Notes: generated by a model not told the origin, from the sequence alone. Shown: positions 40,502 to 50,035, counted from the stretch's first letter. The stretch is 64,000 nucleotides of DNA from Hyphomicrobiales bacterium (GCA_017305665.1 JAFKKH010000017.1:186001-250000), one strand, 5' to 3'. Translations and numbers: made by a program.

Positions 40502-41098
40502 TTATGCACCGCCATTAACCACCGGCGGATCAACCCAGCCGACGTTGCCATCGGTTCTGCGATAGATCACGTTCACCCGGCCGCTGGAGCCATGCTGGAA
40601 TACCAAGACGGAGGCGCCGGTGAAATCGAGTTCCATCACCGCTTCGCTGACCGACAGCCGCCGCAACGGTGTAGTGGCTTCCGCGATGATGACCGGATTG
40701 AACGCGGCGACTTCGTCGTCAGTTTCCATGGCCGGCGCTTCGATGATGTAGCTCGGCGCATCCAGTTCCGCGATCGCTTCCGCCGCCGCGTGTGCCTTGC
40801 GCGCCGAGCGATCCTTCAGGCGGCTCTTGTAGCGGCGCAGCCGCTTCTCGATCTGCAGCAGCGCCTGATCGGCGCTTGCATAGGCATCTCCGGCACTGGA
40901 CTCGGCTTCGAGCGTCACGCCGGAATCCAGATGCAGCGCACAGTCGGTGCGAAAACCGAAGCCATCCTTGCTCAGCGTGATGTGACCTGAATAATTGCCG
41001 TCGAAATATTTTCGCAGCACTTCATCGGTGCGATCGCTGACGCGGCCGCGCAGCGCTTCTCCGACACTGATGCTCTTGCCCGAAATTCGAAGAGTCAT
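40502..41098 (-). CDS. hpf: Ribosome hibernation promoting factor, long form
   Basis: This 198-residue long-form HPF causes 100S ribosome dimers in stationary phase. The N-terminal domain starts MTLRISGKSISVGEALR. The C-terminal dimerisation domain is LRRLSVSEAVMELDFTG to NVIYRRTDGNVGWVDPP. The start at 41098 has gagg upstream; a 4-residue longer start at 41110 is possible. It lies between rpoN and ptsN. Confidence 0.94.
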   Translation of the reverse strand: MTLRISGKSISVGEALRGRVSDRTDEVLRKYFDGNYSGHITLSKDGFGFRTDCALHLDSGVTLEAESSAGDAYASADQALLQIEKRLRRYKSRLKDRSARKAHAAAEAIAELDAPSYIIEAPAMETDDEVAAFNPVIIAEATTPLRRLSVSEAVMELDFTGASVLVFQHGSSGRVNVIYRRTDGNVGWVDPPVVNGGA

Positions 41099-41272
41099 GG
41101 CATGCCTCATTCGTCATGAGTGGGAAGGGATTATCAGGCGAGCCGCGCGCGCAATCAAGCCGTCGCGGTGTCGCGGGAGCGGTCGGAAGCCGAAGCAGAC
41201 GCCGACTCGTGGGTGGAGTGAATTTGACATGCGCGACCCATCTGGCCCCGCGTCCAAATGCGAGTGTTGGAA

Positions 41273-42859
41273 TCAGACCACCAGCGCGTTGCCAAGCACG
41301 CTCTGCTTGTCGCGGCGACGCTGCACGGAGGAAGGAATTCGCAAGGCCTCGCGATACTTCGCTACGGTGCGGCGGGCGATATCAATGCCCGACTCGCGCA
41401 ATCGTTCCACGATGGTGTCGTCCGACAGAATGGCTGACGGACTTTCCGCGTCGATCAACTGCCTGATGTGATGACGGACCGCTTCCGCCGAATGGGCATC
41501 GCCCCCGTCGGCCGCGGCGATCGACGCGGTGAAGAAATACTTCAACTCAAAGATACCGCGATTTGTCGCCATGTATTTGTTGGCGGTGACGCGCGACACC
41601 GTCGATTCATGCATCTGGATCGCGTCCGCCACGGTCTTGAGATTGAGCGGCCGCAGGTGCGCGACGCCGGAGGTGAAGAATCCGTCCTGCTGGCGCACGA
41701 TTTCGGTCGCGACTTTCAGAATGGTGCGGGCGCGCTGGTCGAGCGCGCGCACCAGCCAGGTGGCATTCTGCAGGCAGTCGGTGAAATAGGATTTGTCGCC
41801 GTCCTTGCGGATCGTCTTCGACAGTTCGGCGTAATAGGTCTGGTTGACCAGCACACGCGGCAACGTGTCGCTGTTGAGCTCGACGAGCCAGCCGCCGTCC
41901 GGCCCCGGCCGCACATAGACATCGGGCACCACGGTCTGCGTGCGCGTGGCGCCGAACTTCAGGCCCGGCTTGGGATCGAGATGACGGATCTCGCCGATCA
42001 TGTCCGCGAGGTCTTCGTCGTCGACGCCGCAGATCTTGCGCAAGCCCGCAATGTCGCGCTTCGCGAGCAATTCAAGATGCTCGACCAGCGCCTGCATTGC
42101 CGGATCGTAACGATCCTTCTCGCGCAACTGGATGGCGAGGCACTCGCTCAAGTTACGCGCGCAGATGCCCGGCGGATCGAACGTCTGCAGCACCGCGAGC
42201 ACAGCCGCGACGTCGCTCGCGCTTGCACCAAGTTTGTCGCCGACGTCGCCGAGATCGGCGGGCAGATAGCCCGCGTCATCGACGAGATCGATCAGGTACT
42301 GCCCGATCATGCGCTGCGCCGGCGCCGTGACCGCGACCGCGAGCTGTTCGGCGAGATGCTCACCGAGCGTCACCTCCGCCGCGACGAAGGCCTCGAGATT
42401 GTAGTCGTCGTCGTTCGAGGCACCGCCGCCCCATTCGGTGAACGCGGTCGGCGCGGCATCCTGCGCGGTGCGCGCCGCAGCCTCGGCCGGCTCCTCGGGA
42501 AAGACGTTTTCGAGGCCGCTGTCGAAGGTCTGCTCAAGATCTGTGCGGCTGCCGAGATCGCGGCTCATCCATTCTTCGGCGGCAGGCTCCACATCCGGGC
42601 CACTCGCGCCGCCGTCATCCCCGAAGGCCGCCGCCTCGTCGCCCTCGGCAAATCCGGCGTCCCGGGCCGGCTCACCGGCCACGGGCGGCTCGGGGCCGTC
42701 GCTCGCGCGCTCCAGCAGCGGATTCCGTTCCAGCTCGTCCTCGACGAAGGCCACCAGATCGAGATTCGAGAGCTGCAGCAGCTTGATCGCCTGCATCAAC
42801 TGCGGCGTCATCACCAGCGACTGGGACTGGCGGAATTCGAGTCTCTGCGTCAGCGCCAT
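41273..42859 (-). CDS. rpoN: RNA polymerase sigma-54 factor
   Basis: This 528-residue sigma-54 begins MALTQRLEFRQSQSLVMTPQ, the activator-binding region I. An acidic region II follows (about residues 50-150). The RpoN box ARRTVAKYRE near the C-terminus recognises the -24 promoter element. It directs nitrogen and related regulons. The start at 42859 fits the family; the frame opens at 42982 without similarity. It lies downstream of lptB, the usual order. Confidence 0.95.
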   Translation of the reverse strand: MALTQRLEFRQSQSLVMTPQLMQAIKLLQLSNLDLVAFVEDELERNPLLERASDGPEPPVAGEPARDAGFAEGDEAAAFGDDGGASGPDVEPAAEEWMSRDLGSRTDLEQTFDSGLENVFPEEPAEAAARTAQDAAPTAFTEWGGGASNDDDYNLEAFVAAEVTLGEHLAEQLAVAVTAPAQRMIGQYLIDLVDDAGYLPADLGDVGDKLGASASDVAAVLAVLQTFDPPGICARNLSECLAIQLREKDRYDPAMQALVEHLELLAKRDIAGLRKICGVDDEDLADMIGEIRHLDPKPGLKFGATRTQTVVPDVYVRPGPDGGWLVELNSDTLPRVLVNQTYYAELSKTIRKDGDKSYFTDCLQNATWLVRALDQRARTILKVATEIVRQQDGFFTSGVAHLRPLNLKTVADAIQMHESTVSRVTANKYMATNRGIFELKYFFTASIAAADGGDAHSAEAVRHHIRQLIDAESPSAILSDDTIVERLRESGIDIARRTVAKYREALRIPSSVQRRRDKQSVLGNALVV

Positions 42860-42994
42860 GGGAGCAAGGACGATCGGAAAGTTGGTCCGATTCTTGCTTA
42901 TCTCTTTCCGGGGACGATGTATACGGCCCGATGCATTGGACCATCTGATGAGGCGGAGCAGCTCGCGGCCGCACCCACCCAAGCGCCGGCCCGC

Positions 42995-43993
42995 CTACAG
43001 CCGGAACTCCTCGCCGAGATACAGCCGCCGCACGTCGGGATCGTTGACGATCTCGTCGGGCGTGCCCTCGGTCAGGATCTCGCCGGCATAGACGATGTAG
43101 GCGCGGTCGGTCAGGCCGAGCGTTTCGCGCACATTGTGGTCGGTGATGAGCACGCCGATGCCGCGATTGGTCAGGTGGCGCACCAGATCCTGGATGTCGC
43201 CGACCGCGATGGGATCGATGCCGGCAAACGGCTCGTCGAGCAGCATGTAGTTCGGCCGCGTCGCCAGCGCGCGCGCGATTTCCACGCGGCGCCGCTCGCC
43301 GCCGGACAACGCGATCGACGGCGTCTTGCGCAGCCGCGTGATGTTGAACTCCTCGAGCAGGGCATCGAGCTCGGTCTCGCGCTTCTTCTTGCTGGGCTCC
43401 ACGACCTCGAGCACGGCGCGGATGTTCTGCTCGACGGTGAGGCCGCGGAAGATCGAGGCTTCCTGCGGCAGATAGCCGATGCCGAGCCGCGCGCGCTGAT
43501 ACATCGGCAGCTTCGTCACATCGTGACCGTCGAGTTCGATCGCACCGCGATCCGCCGGAATGAGGCCGGTAATCATGTAAAACACGGTGGTCTTGCCGGC
43601 ACCGTTCGGACCCAGCAGCCCAACCGCTTCGCCGCGGCGGACATAGATGCTGACGCCACGCACCACCTGACGCGAGCCGAAACTCTTTTCAACGCTGTGC
43701 ACGGCCAGGTAGCCGGGACGCGTCGCCATCCGGGGTGCCGCCGCGCCGTTGACGGCGGCACGCTGGCGCGGCGCCTGTTGCGCGGGACGCGCCGGCGGCC
43801 GGGCTTGCGGAGAAACGGCCGGCGCGACATCGCGTGGCGCGGCGCGTGCGATCGGCGGCGCATCGCGCACCGGACCGCTCAGCATCTCGCCGATGCTGTC
43901 GCCGAGCGCCGTGATGTCCGCCTGGCCGCGCGCAAATCCCTGCGGCCCGCGCTTCGGCGGGCGTTTGCGGAACACGCTGAAGATATCCACCAT
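42995..43993 (-). CDS. lptB: LPS export ABC transporter ATPase LptB (N-terminally extended)
   Basis: This 332-residue ATPase powers LPS export with LptFG. The ABC domain starts near residue 94. It has Walker A GPNGAGKT (128-135), signature LSGGERRRVE and Walker B YMLLDEPFAGID. The first 90 residues are a Pro/Ala/Arg-rich extension absent from E. coli LptB. ATG at 43729 would give a standard-length protein. The extension is coding-like and is common in this family. Confidence 0.92.
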   Translation of the reverse strand: MVDIFSVFRKRPPKRGPQGFARGQADITALGDSIGEMLSGPVRDAPPIARAAPRDVAPAVSPQARPPARPAQQAPRQRAAVNGAAAPRMATRPGYLAVHSVEKSFGSRQVVRGVSIYVRRGEAVGLLGPNGAGKTTVFYMITGLIPADRGAIELDGHDVTKLPMYQRARLGIGYLPQEASIFRGLTVEQNIRAVLEVVEPSKKKRETELDALLEEFNITRLRKTPSIALSGGERRRVEIARALATRPNYMLLDEPFAGIDPIAVGDIQDLVRHLTNRGIGVLITDHNVRETLGLTDRAYIVYAGEILTEGTPDEIVNDPDVRRLYLGEEFRL

Positions 43994-44212
43994 GGACGTT
44001 CGCTCAGCCTCTCACGGTCATCCGCTCGCACGCCGCGGCGCTCGCCTGATTCGCCGCATCAGCATGAATGAGGTGACGGCCATTGCCCAGCGGAACGCCG
44101 GCAGTTGTGGCCCGGCTCGACCGCCGCGGCCACGAGCCGGCTCGCGCTAGATAGAGACGGGCTGCGGCGGGTTCAACCGCCTGCCGTGCGGCGTTTTGAT
44201 AATTCCTTGATA

Positions 44213-44917
44213 TCATTTCTGTTTTTGTGCGCTGGGAAGCGGCATGGGGCCGGAAAGCGGGCTGCCCTGTCCTGACGACTGGAACAGGCCCTGCACCCGC
44301 CCGCTGTTCGATTCGACCCGGGACACGCCGGTGGTCATGTCCACGATCAGCCGGTCGCCGCGCAGCACGTTCTTGCCCTGGGTCAGCACCACGCCGCCGA
44401 GCATGGTGACCAGATTGGTTTTGGTGTCGAAGATCGCTGTCTCGCCGGTAACGACCTGATCTTTTTGGGTCACCACCACGTTGCCCTTGGCTTCCAGCCG
44501 CTTGATCGAGGACGCGCCCGCCGGCCCCGGCGTCGCCGACTTCATCGCGGTCTTGGTAGGCGCCTTGGCCTTGCCGCCGGACGACGACGCGTTGCTCCCC
44601 TCGTAATAGACCACGAGTATCTTCGACGTCATCGTGGTGTCGCCCTGCACCACCTTGACGTTGCCGGAGAACGTCGCCTCCTTCTTCTTGTCGCGCATCT
44701 CGAGCGCCGCAGCCTCGATCTGGATCGGCTGATCGCGGTTCTGCGAAAAACCCTGCATCGCGTTGGGCACGCCCTGAACCGAGCTTTGCCCGGCCGCCTC
44801 GCCCGCCGTCATGACGGCAAACGCGATCAAACCGCTACCGATCATGCAAGCTGCGCGGATCGCCGGCGAAAGGTTGCGGATATAACGATGACGGAAACGC
44901 TTCATGGCCGAATTCAT
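44213..44917 (-). CDS. lptA: LPS transport periplasmic protein LptA
   Basis: This 234-residue OstA-domain protein forms the periplasmic LPS bridge. A signal sequence spans about residues 20-43, ending GEAAGQ. The OstA fold follows: QIEAAALEMRDKKKEATFSGNVKVVQ, and a second repeat GNVVVTQKDQVVTGETAIFD. A Ser/Gly/Ala-rich insert lies between. It overlaps lptC by 4 bp and is followed by lptB after 219 bp. Confidence 0.92.
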   Translation of the reverse strand: MNSAMKRFRHRYIRNLSPAIRAACMIGSGLIAFAVMTAGEAAGQSSVQGVPNAMQGFSQNRDQPIQIEAAALEMRDKKKEATFSGNVKVVQGDTTMTSKILVVYYEGSNASSSGGKAKAPTKTAMKSATPGPAGASSIKRLEAKGNVVVTQKDQVVTGETAIFDTKTNLVTMLGGVVLTQGKNVLRGDRLIVDMTTGVSRVESNSGRVQGLFQSSGQGSPLSGPMPLPSAQKQK

Positions 44918-45738
44918 TTCGTGTTGCTGCTGGTATGGCCGCGCTTGTGCGGCCGCGCGCGCGGCCGCTCCGTTGCGACGGGCGGCGGAGGCGGCGCCGG
45001 CTCCTCGCTCGCCTGCGGCGTAGTGGTGAGCGGATGATCCATGATCAGATGCATCACGACATTGTTTTCGAAACGCACCACATCGCCCTTTTCCGTCACG
45101 ACCATCCGGTCCGAGGTCAGCGTCCCGTTCAGCAGCTTGACGTCGACCGGCTCGTCCGAGACGACCGTCCCCTTGCCCATGTCGACCAGCGCATGGTCCA
45201 GCCGCGCTTCATAACCGGTCGAGGACTGCATGAAGATATCTTTCCGCAAGTCGAGTATCTGCGTTTTCGTGTCGAACAATCCGGTGCGGGCATCCATCGT
45301 CACCGTCGACTGGTCTTCCATCCGCACCTTGGCGCGCAAGGTATGCAATTCGACGTGGTCGGGATCGGTGATGTCCTGCGTCGCCGTCTTGGCCCATAAT
45401 TCATAAGGCCGCTTGTCCGGCGTGAAGCCGGACAGGTGCGGCGACTCCATGGTGATCTTGGTGCCCGACACGACGAGGTTGCCCACGTCGACCGGCAGCT
45501 TCGCCAGCGCGCGGAACGGATTGAAGACCGAGATCGCGACCAGCGCGGCCATCACAAGGGCCACCAGCGCCGGCACCGCGATCCGCAGCACCCGTACCAT
45601 ACGGCTGTGGCGCGCCGCACGGGCAAAGCGCGCCTCCAAACCGGCTTGATAGGTCGGGTTTTGAACCGAATACACCGCTGCTCCAGACGCCTGACGGGTC
45701 ATTGTATCGCGAACCGCCGTTTTCCGCAGCCCGGACAT
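44914..45738 (-). CDS. lptC: LPS export system protein LptC
   Basis: This 274-residue single-pass inner-membrane protein hands LPS to LptA. One membrane helix lies near residues 50-72 (AVPALVALVMAALVAISVF), followed by a periplasmic LptC beta-jellyroll and a Pro-rich tail. The start is uncertain: ATG 45738 has ggagag upstream, TTG 45768 extends it by ten residues and ATG 45702 shortens it. Its stop overlaps the lptA start (ATGA). Confidence 0.88.
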   Translation of the reverse strand: MSGLRKTAVRDTMTRQASGAAVYSVQNPTYQAGLEARFARAARHSRMVRVLRIAVPALVALVMAALVAISVFNPFRALAKLPVDVGNLVVSGTKITMESPHLSGFTPDKRPYELWAKTATQDITDPDHVELHTLRAKVRMEDQSTVTMDARTGLFDTKTQILDLRKDIFMQSSTGYEARLDHALVDMGKGTVVSDEPVDVKLLNGTLTSDRMVVTEKGDVVRFENNVVMHLIMDHPLTTTPQASEEPAPPPPPVATERPRARPHKRGHTSSNTK

Positions 45739-45914
45739 CGCGTCGCGACTCTCCGCGAAACCGCTCAAACCGCAGTGGCCCGCGGATTCTGAGCGCGATC
45801 GCTGAATTCATCGTGAAGACCGCCACCGCGGTCCACCGAGACCGAGGAGTGTGACCGAAAAGGGGCGGAATCGCCCTGGCCGCAGCCTGCTTGCCCGGTC
45901 CAGCCGGGATCAGG

Positions 45915-46535
45915 TCACGAATGCGCGAAAATATCCTCGGCCTCCCAGCCGGAGAGATCGAGCCTGGCCCGTGCCGGCAGAAAGTCGAAGCATGCACGCG
46001 CCATCTCGTTGCGGTTCTCGCGGGCGAGCATGGCGTCGAGCTTGTCGCGCAGGGCATGCAGATGCAGCACGTCGGACGCGGCATAGGCGAGCTGCGCGTC
46101 AGTCAGCGTCTGCGCGCCCCAGTCGCTCGACTGCTGCTGCTTCGACAGATCGATGTTGAGCAGTTCGCGCACCAGATCTTTCAAGCCGTGGCGATCGGTG
46201 TAGGTGCGGCTCAGCCGCGAAGCGATCTTGGTGCAATAGACCGGTTGCGGCATCACGCCGAACGCATTGGACAGCGCGGCGAGATCGAAGCGCGCGAAAT
46301 GGAAGATTTTGACGATCTTGGCATCGCCGAGCAGCTTCTTCAGGTTGGGTGCATCATGCTGCCCGTGCGCGATCTGGATGACGTCGGCCGAGCCATCACC
46401 AGGCGACATCTGCACCACGCAGAGCCGGTCGCGATGCGGATTGAGGCCCATGGTTTCGGTGTCGATCGCCGCGGACTGGGTGTAGCGCTTGAGATCCTGG
46501 TCCGGCAGATCGCCGCGGTGCAAACGGATGGTCAT
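45915..46535 (-). CDS. rnd: Ribonuclease D (short form)
   Basis: This 206-residue DEDDy 3'-5' exonuclease trims tRNA and other small RNAs. Motifs are AIDTETMGL (Exo I), HFARFDLAAL (Exo II) and AYAASDVLHLHALR (Exo III, with Tyr). It lacks the HRDC domains of E. coli RNase D, as is usual for the alphaproteobacterial short form. It lies upstream of lptC in the same direction. Confidence 0.92.
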   Translation of the reverse strand: MTIRLHRGDLPDQDLKRYTQSAAIDTETMGLNPHRDRLCVVQMSPGDGSADVIQIAHGQHDAPNLKKLLGDAKIVKIFHFARFDLAALSNAFGVMPQPVYCTKIASRLSRTYTDRHGLKDLVRELLNIDLSKQQQSSDWGAQTLTDAQLAYAASDVLHLHALRDKLDAMLARENRNEMARACFDFLPARARLDLSGWEAEDIFAHS

Positions 46536-46729
46536 GGGGAGAGGCCTCGGGGTTCCGGATCGAATCGGCAGGCCAAGTTACCGCCCAAATTCTCGGGAAG
46601 CGAGAGCGGCGGCACGGTCAGTGTTGCTCCGACGGCGGCCTCACACCGCGAGCAGAGGGCATCGTCCGCAGAATCCAGCGACAAACCTTGCCACCGGAAT
46701 TTGCGGCCGATCGAGCAATCCTCTCAGGT

Positions 46730-48712
46730 TCAATGTCTCGCAACCGCCACAGGGGGCTGGAAAGCCACATTGAGACCGACCTGCCCACCCAGGGCCACTA
46801 CGTTGCTTTGGCCGAACTGGGAGCTGAAGGCAGCGTAGGCCGTGACGTCAGGCGCGAACTTCACCCGCGTGCCCAAGGTGGCCGATCCCCAATCCTTGCC
46901 GGAGAGGACGGCTGGCAACGAATAACTCGGTGCCGTGATGCTCAGCAGCGACGCGGTCACGAGCCGGCCAGTCCCGGCATATTCGTGATCCCAGACGACC
47001 TTGACGTACGGCTCCCACCGATCGAGGCGAATGCTCGCCTGATATCCGAGTTCGGTCACCGCCGAGTTGCGAAGCTGCGCGCCGAACGCCAGAGCCGTCG
47101 GAGCCCCGGACGGATTGGTCTCGGCAAATGAACCGAGATGGACCTGCTGAAGGATGATCCCGACGACCGGGCCGTGCGTGACGTAAACGGCGTCCGTCGA
47201 CGGCGCCTTGGTCGTCAGCGAGGATGAGCTTCCGCTGATCGCGGTTCGGAAGTTGTAACCGGCCTCCGCCGCGAACGATATGTTCGTGCCGCTGGCGCTG
47301 CTCTGGTTGGACTGGACTGTGGTACCGAGAGGGACTTGCCGATTGACCCTGTCCTGAATCGAGCCCCACGTCCCGATCGCGTCGAACCAGAACGCATCCC
47401 TGCGATAGGCGGTGTAGAGACTGGCGGCGAATTCCGTCTGCTTGAAGTCCCCGCCCAGACTGAATGTCTGTCGCGTATAGCCGCCGGAAAATGCCGCGCC
47501 GACGAGCCAGTCTCGCGAAATCGCATAGTCGAAGCCGGCCGAGGTCGCGACCGGGATGCCGGGATCGTTCGGAAAGCCAGGGACGTTGTTGGTCGCCTTC
47601 AACCACGAGACGTCACCGCTAGCCCAACCATGAAAGACGCCCGGGGTGCTGAAGGACAGCGGAATCTGATCCCGAACGGAATTGACGACTGCCAGCCGCG
47701 TCTTGACGGGCGCTTCCGCCAGGAACGAAATCTCGCTGGGCGCGACGATGAGACTGTAGAAATAGTCAGCGATGATTTGCTGAACAGCTCCGGTCGTGTG
47801 ACCGCCGCCGTCAGGCGCGGCCGCACCATCGGCCCAGAAGTGAGTCTTGTTCGCGTCGGGGGTGACGTACTTGGCCGGAGTGCACTGATAGGAATTCGCG
47901 TTGCCGCAGGCCGCGGCGTTGGCGCTTGTCTCCGTAATTCCGAATGGCGTGGGATGGGTGAGGACGTAATTGTATAGTGACGACGCATCCGCCGGAATGA
48001 AATTCACGCCTTGCGACGCAAGCCCATTCCAGAGCTGTCGATCGTACAGAGCGCGCGACGCCACGACGTTGGCGTTGTACGCCCTGTCGGAGGCGATGGA
48101 CGCCTCCGGATTCAGCGCCGGAGTATTGGGTATCAAGATATATCGCGCGCCCGCATTCCATAGCTGCGCAACCTGGCTTGCCGCCTGTTTCGCCAGCAGC
48201 GTGATTTGCGGGGCATTTTGCGGGTCGACGATGTTGCCCGGGTACGGCCCGAAAGCGGCCGTGGTCGTCTTCAGATCGTTGCTGCCGTTCCAGTAGGCAT
48301 AGAGTGCATTCGGATTCGCCACGCCTCCCGTGCTCGCAAGGTAAGCCGCGATCTGCGTTTCGGTCGACAATATGTTGCCTTGCGTGGCGGCGACGCGGGC
48401 ACCGCCGATCGCATAATTGTTGCCGCCGATACCGGGCGTATCGGATGGGATCGCTGACGTCCCAAACTTGCTGGCGAGAATTTGCGCCCAGCCTGGATCC
48501 GGATTCGTCGTCCATGTTCCGGCGCCCGGAGGCGCCAGACCAAATGCCGGCGGATTGCCCAAAGGTCGGTAGAGAAACCAGCCGCTGTCCGTCAGGCTGT
48601 CGCCGAAAAAGAAATTGTTGCCGAACGATTGGGCCTGCGCAGGACCGGCGACGCACAGACCAAGACTGAAAATAGCAATTCCACGTCGAAGCATTCCCGC
48701 CCCCCCAGGCAT
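46730..48712 (-). CDS. GDSL esterase autotransporter
   Basis: This 660-residue type Va autotransporter has a Sec signal ending AQAQS (about residue 28). The GDSL esterase passenger shows the nucleophile motif FFGDSLTDSG (Ser39) and the block III YWNGSNDL. A C-terminal beta-barrel (about the last 280 residues) inserts in the outer membrane, as in Pseudomonas EstA. The usual DxxH of block V is not obvious; DGGGH is the nearest match. The ATG at 48712 has aagggg upstream; 48694 and GTG 48718 are alternatives. Confidence 0.85.
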   Translation of the reverse strand: MPGGAGMLRRGIAIFSLGLCVAGPAQAQSFGNNFFFGDSLTDSGWFLYRPLGNPPAFGLAPPGAGTWTTNPDPGWAQILASKFGTSAIPSDTPGIGGNNYAIGGARVAATQGNILSTETQIAAYLASTGGVANPNALYAYWNGSNDLKTTTAAFGPYPGNIVDPQNAPQITLLAKQAASQVAQLWNAGARYILIPNTPALNPEASIASDRAYNANVVASRALYDRQLWNGLASQGVNFIPADASSLYNYVLTHPTPFGITETSANAAACGNANSYQCTPAKYVTPDANKTHFWADGAAAPDGGGHTTGAVQQIIADYFYSLIVAPSEISFLAEAPVKTRLAVVNSVRDQIPLSFSTPGVFHGWASGDVSWLKATNNVPGFPNDPGIPVATSAGFDYAISRDWLVGAAFSGGYTRQTFSLGGDFKQTEFAASLYTAYRRDAFWFDAIGTWGSIQDRVNRQVPLGTTVQSNQSSASGTNISFAAEAGYNFRTAISGSSSSLTTKAPSTDAVYVTHGPVVGIILQQVHLGSFAETNPSGAPTALAFGAQLRNSAVTELGYQASIRLDRWEPYVKVVWDHEYAGTGRLVTASLLSITAPSYSLPAVLSGKDWGSATLGTRVKFAPDVTAYAAFSSQFGQSNVVALGGQVGLNVAFQPPVAVARH

Positions 48713-48793
48713 GGGCACCCCTTGTAAAGGTCCAATCTATGACGAAGTCGGAAAGGCGAACAATTACCCAAACGGGGACCACGAGATCGCCAT

Positions 48794-48945
48794 GCTAGCC
48801 TGAGGTCGGTGACGCATATGGCTCGGCCTCCGGCGCTTTCTCGTTGTCTCCGGCACCGTCGGAGCGAGCGCCGAACAGTGCGACCAGAACAAGCGCGAGG
48901 CTCCACATCCAGGGCGGTCGCAATGCGTCTCGCGCGAGCAGCAGG
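48794..48945. repeat. Direct repeat, copy 1 (GT87 3' end)
   Basis: This 152-bp segment starting gctagcctgaggtcggtg is about 90% identical in its aligned parts to 49804-50035, but lacks the internal 81 bp. The two copies bracket the NYN gene. Confidence 0.88.
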
Positions 48946-48995
48946 GCGATGACGCACTTCGTTAAGCGGCTGACCCGCATGGCGTTTCTGCTCAC
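48795..48995 (-). pseudogene. Duplicated 3' fragment of the GT87 gene
   Basis: About 50 codons repeat the C-terminus of the GT87 glycosyltransferase (49805-51067), including LLLARD, PWMWSLA and the identical tail NEKAPEAEPYASPTSG. Relative to that gene this copy has lost 27 codons (81 bp). The deletion lies between two cgcga repeats, as expected from slipped mispairing. It has no plausible start of its own and is not a functional gene. Confidence 0.85.
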
Positions 48996-49061
48996 CCTCG
49001 CCGATTTTGGGAATTAAGCCGACTAAGGCAAGATGGCCGTATCCAGACGGAAGGGGTGCCC

Positions 49062-49799
49062 ATGAAAAACGAAGTGGCGCGGTTGCCTCGATTGGCCGTT
49101 CTCATCGACGCAGACAACACCTCGCCGCAAATCGCCGGCGGTCTGTTTGAAGAGATAGCGAAGTTCGGCGAGGCCAGCGTTCGTCGCATCTACGGCGATT
49201 TTTCAAGCTCGCATCTGAAGTCCTGGGCGGAGATTCTTCAGAAGCACGCGATCGACCCCTATCAGCAATTCGCCTACACCAAGGGCAAGAATGCATCCGA
49301 CATCGCGCTCGTCATCGATGCCATGGACCTGCTGCACAGCGGCCGCTTCGATGGCTTCTGCCTCGTCTCATCCGACAGCGACTTTACGCGGCTCGCATCG
49401 CGGCTGCGCGAACAGGGCGCCGAGGTCTATGGATTCGGCGCGCAAAAGACCCCAGAGAGTTTCCGACAGGCCTGCCGCCGTTTCATCTACACCGAGAACC
49501 TGATTCCGGAATCGACGTCATCGGACGCAGACAGTGCCGAAAAACCGAAGTCACTGAAACCACCGAACGCCGCCATTCCGTTCCTCAACAAAGCCATTTC
49601 ACAGGTCGAAAGCGAGGACGGGTGGGCGCCTCTCGGCCCCGTCGGACAGCAAATCTCGAAACTGTTCTCCGATTTCGACGTCCGCACTTATGGTTTCGGA
49701 AAACTCAGCAGCCTCGTTCGAAAGACTGGCGCGTTTGAGATCGACGAAAAGAACGGACCGATGCGCATCCGGGCGCGACCGCGCGCGAGCCGGAAATAG
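49062..49799 (+). CDS. NYN-domain (PIN-like) protein with C-terminal OST-HTH/LOTUS domain
   Basis: This 245-residue protein has an N-terminal NYN (LabA/DUF88) nuclease-like domain with acidic residues D16 and D18 in LIDADN, GKNASDIALVIDAMD and LVSSDSDF. The C-terminal part (from about residue 170, PFLNKAISQVESEDGWAPLG) matches the OST-HTH/LOTUS RNA-binding fold. The ATG at 49062 has aagggg upstream; GTG at 49056 is possible. It is probably an RNA-targeting or RNA-binding protein of unknown role. It lies between two copies of the GT87 3' end, which suggests insertion. Confidence 0.85.
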   Translation: MKNEVARLPRLAVLIDADNTSPQIAGGLFEEIAKFGEASVRRIYGDFSSSHLKSWAEILQKHAIDPYQQFAYTKGKNASDIALVIDAMDLLHSGRFDGFCLVSSDSDFTRLASRLREQGAEVYGFGAQKTPESFRQACRRFIYTENLIPESTSSDADSAEKPKSLKPPNAAIPFLNKAISQVESEDGWAPLGPVGQQISKLFSDFDVRTYGFGKLSSLVRKTGAFEIDEKNGPMRIRARPRASRK

Positions 49800-49803
49800 G
49801 CGC

Positions 49804-50035
49804 GCTAGCCTGAGGTCGGTGACGCATATGGCTCGGCCTCCGGCGCTTTCTCGTTGTCTCCAGCACCGCCGGAGCGAGCGCCGAACAATGCGACCAGAAC
49901 AAGCGCGATCGGCACCAGCGGACCGAGCCGGCCGATCCCGAACAGCAAGGGCGGGCCCAGCGTCGGAAGCAGCCAGACGACAAACGCGAGGCTCCACATC
50001 CAGGGCTGCCGCAACGGGTCGCGCGCGAGCAGCAG
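49804..50035. repeat. Direct repeat, copy 2 (3' end of intact GT87 gene)
   Basis: This is the full-length counterpart of 48794-48945. It comprises the final 77 codons of the GT87 gene plus its stop. Confidence 0.88.

Noticed and set aside
41468-44071. 867-residue plus-strand frame opposite rpoN and lptB
   Set aside because: Antisense shadow spanning two real genes and their gap; no similarity or start signal.
44004-44216. 70-residue frame between lptB and lptA
   Set aside because: No start signal, low-complexity composition, overlaps lptA end; treated as non-coding.
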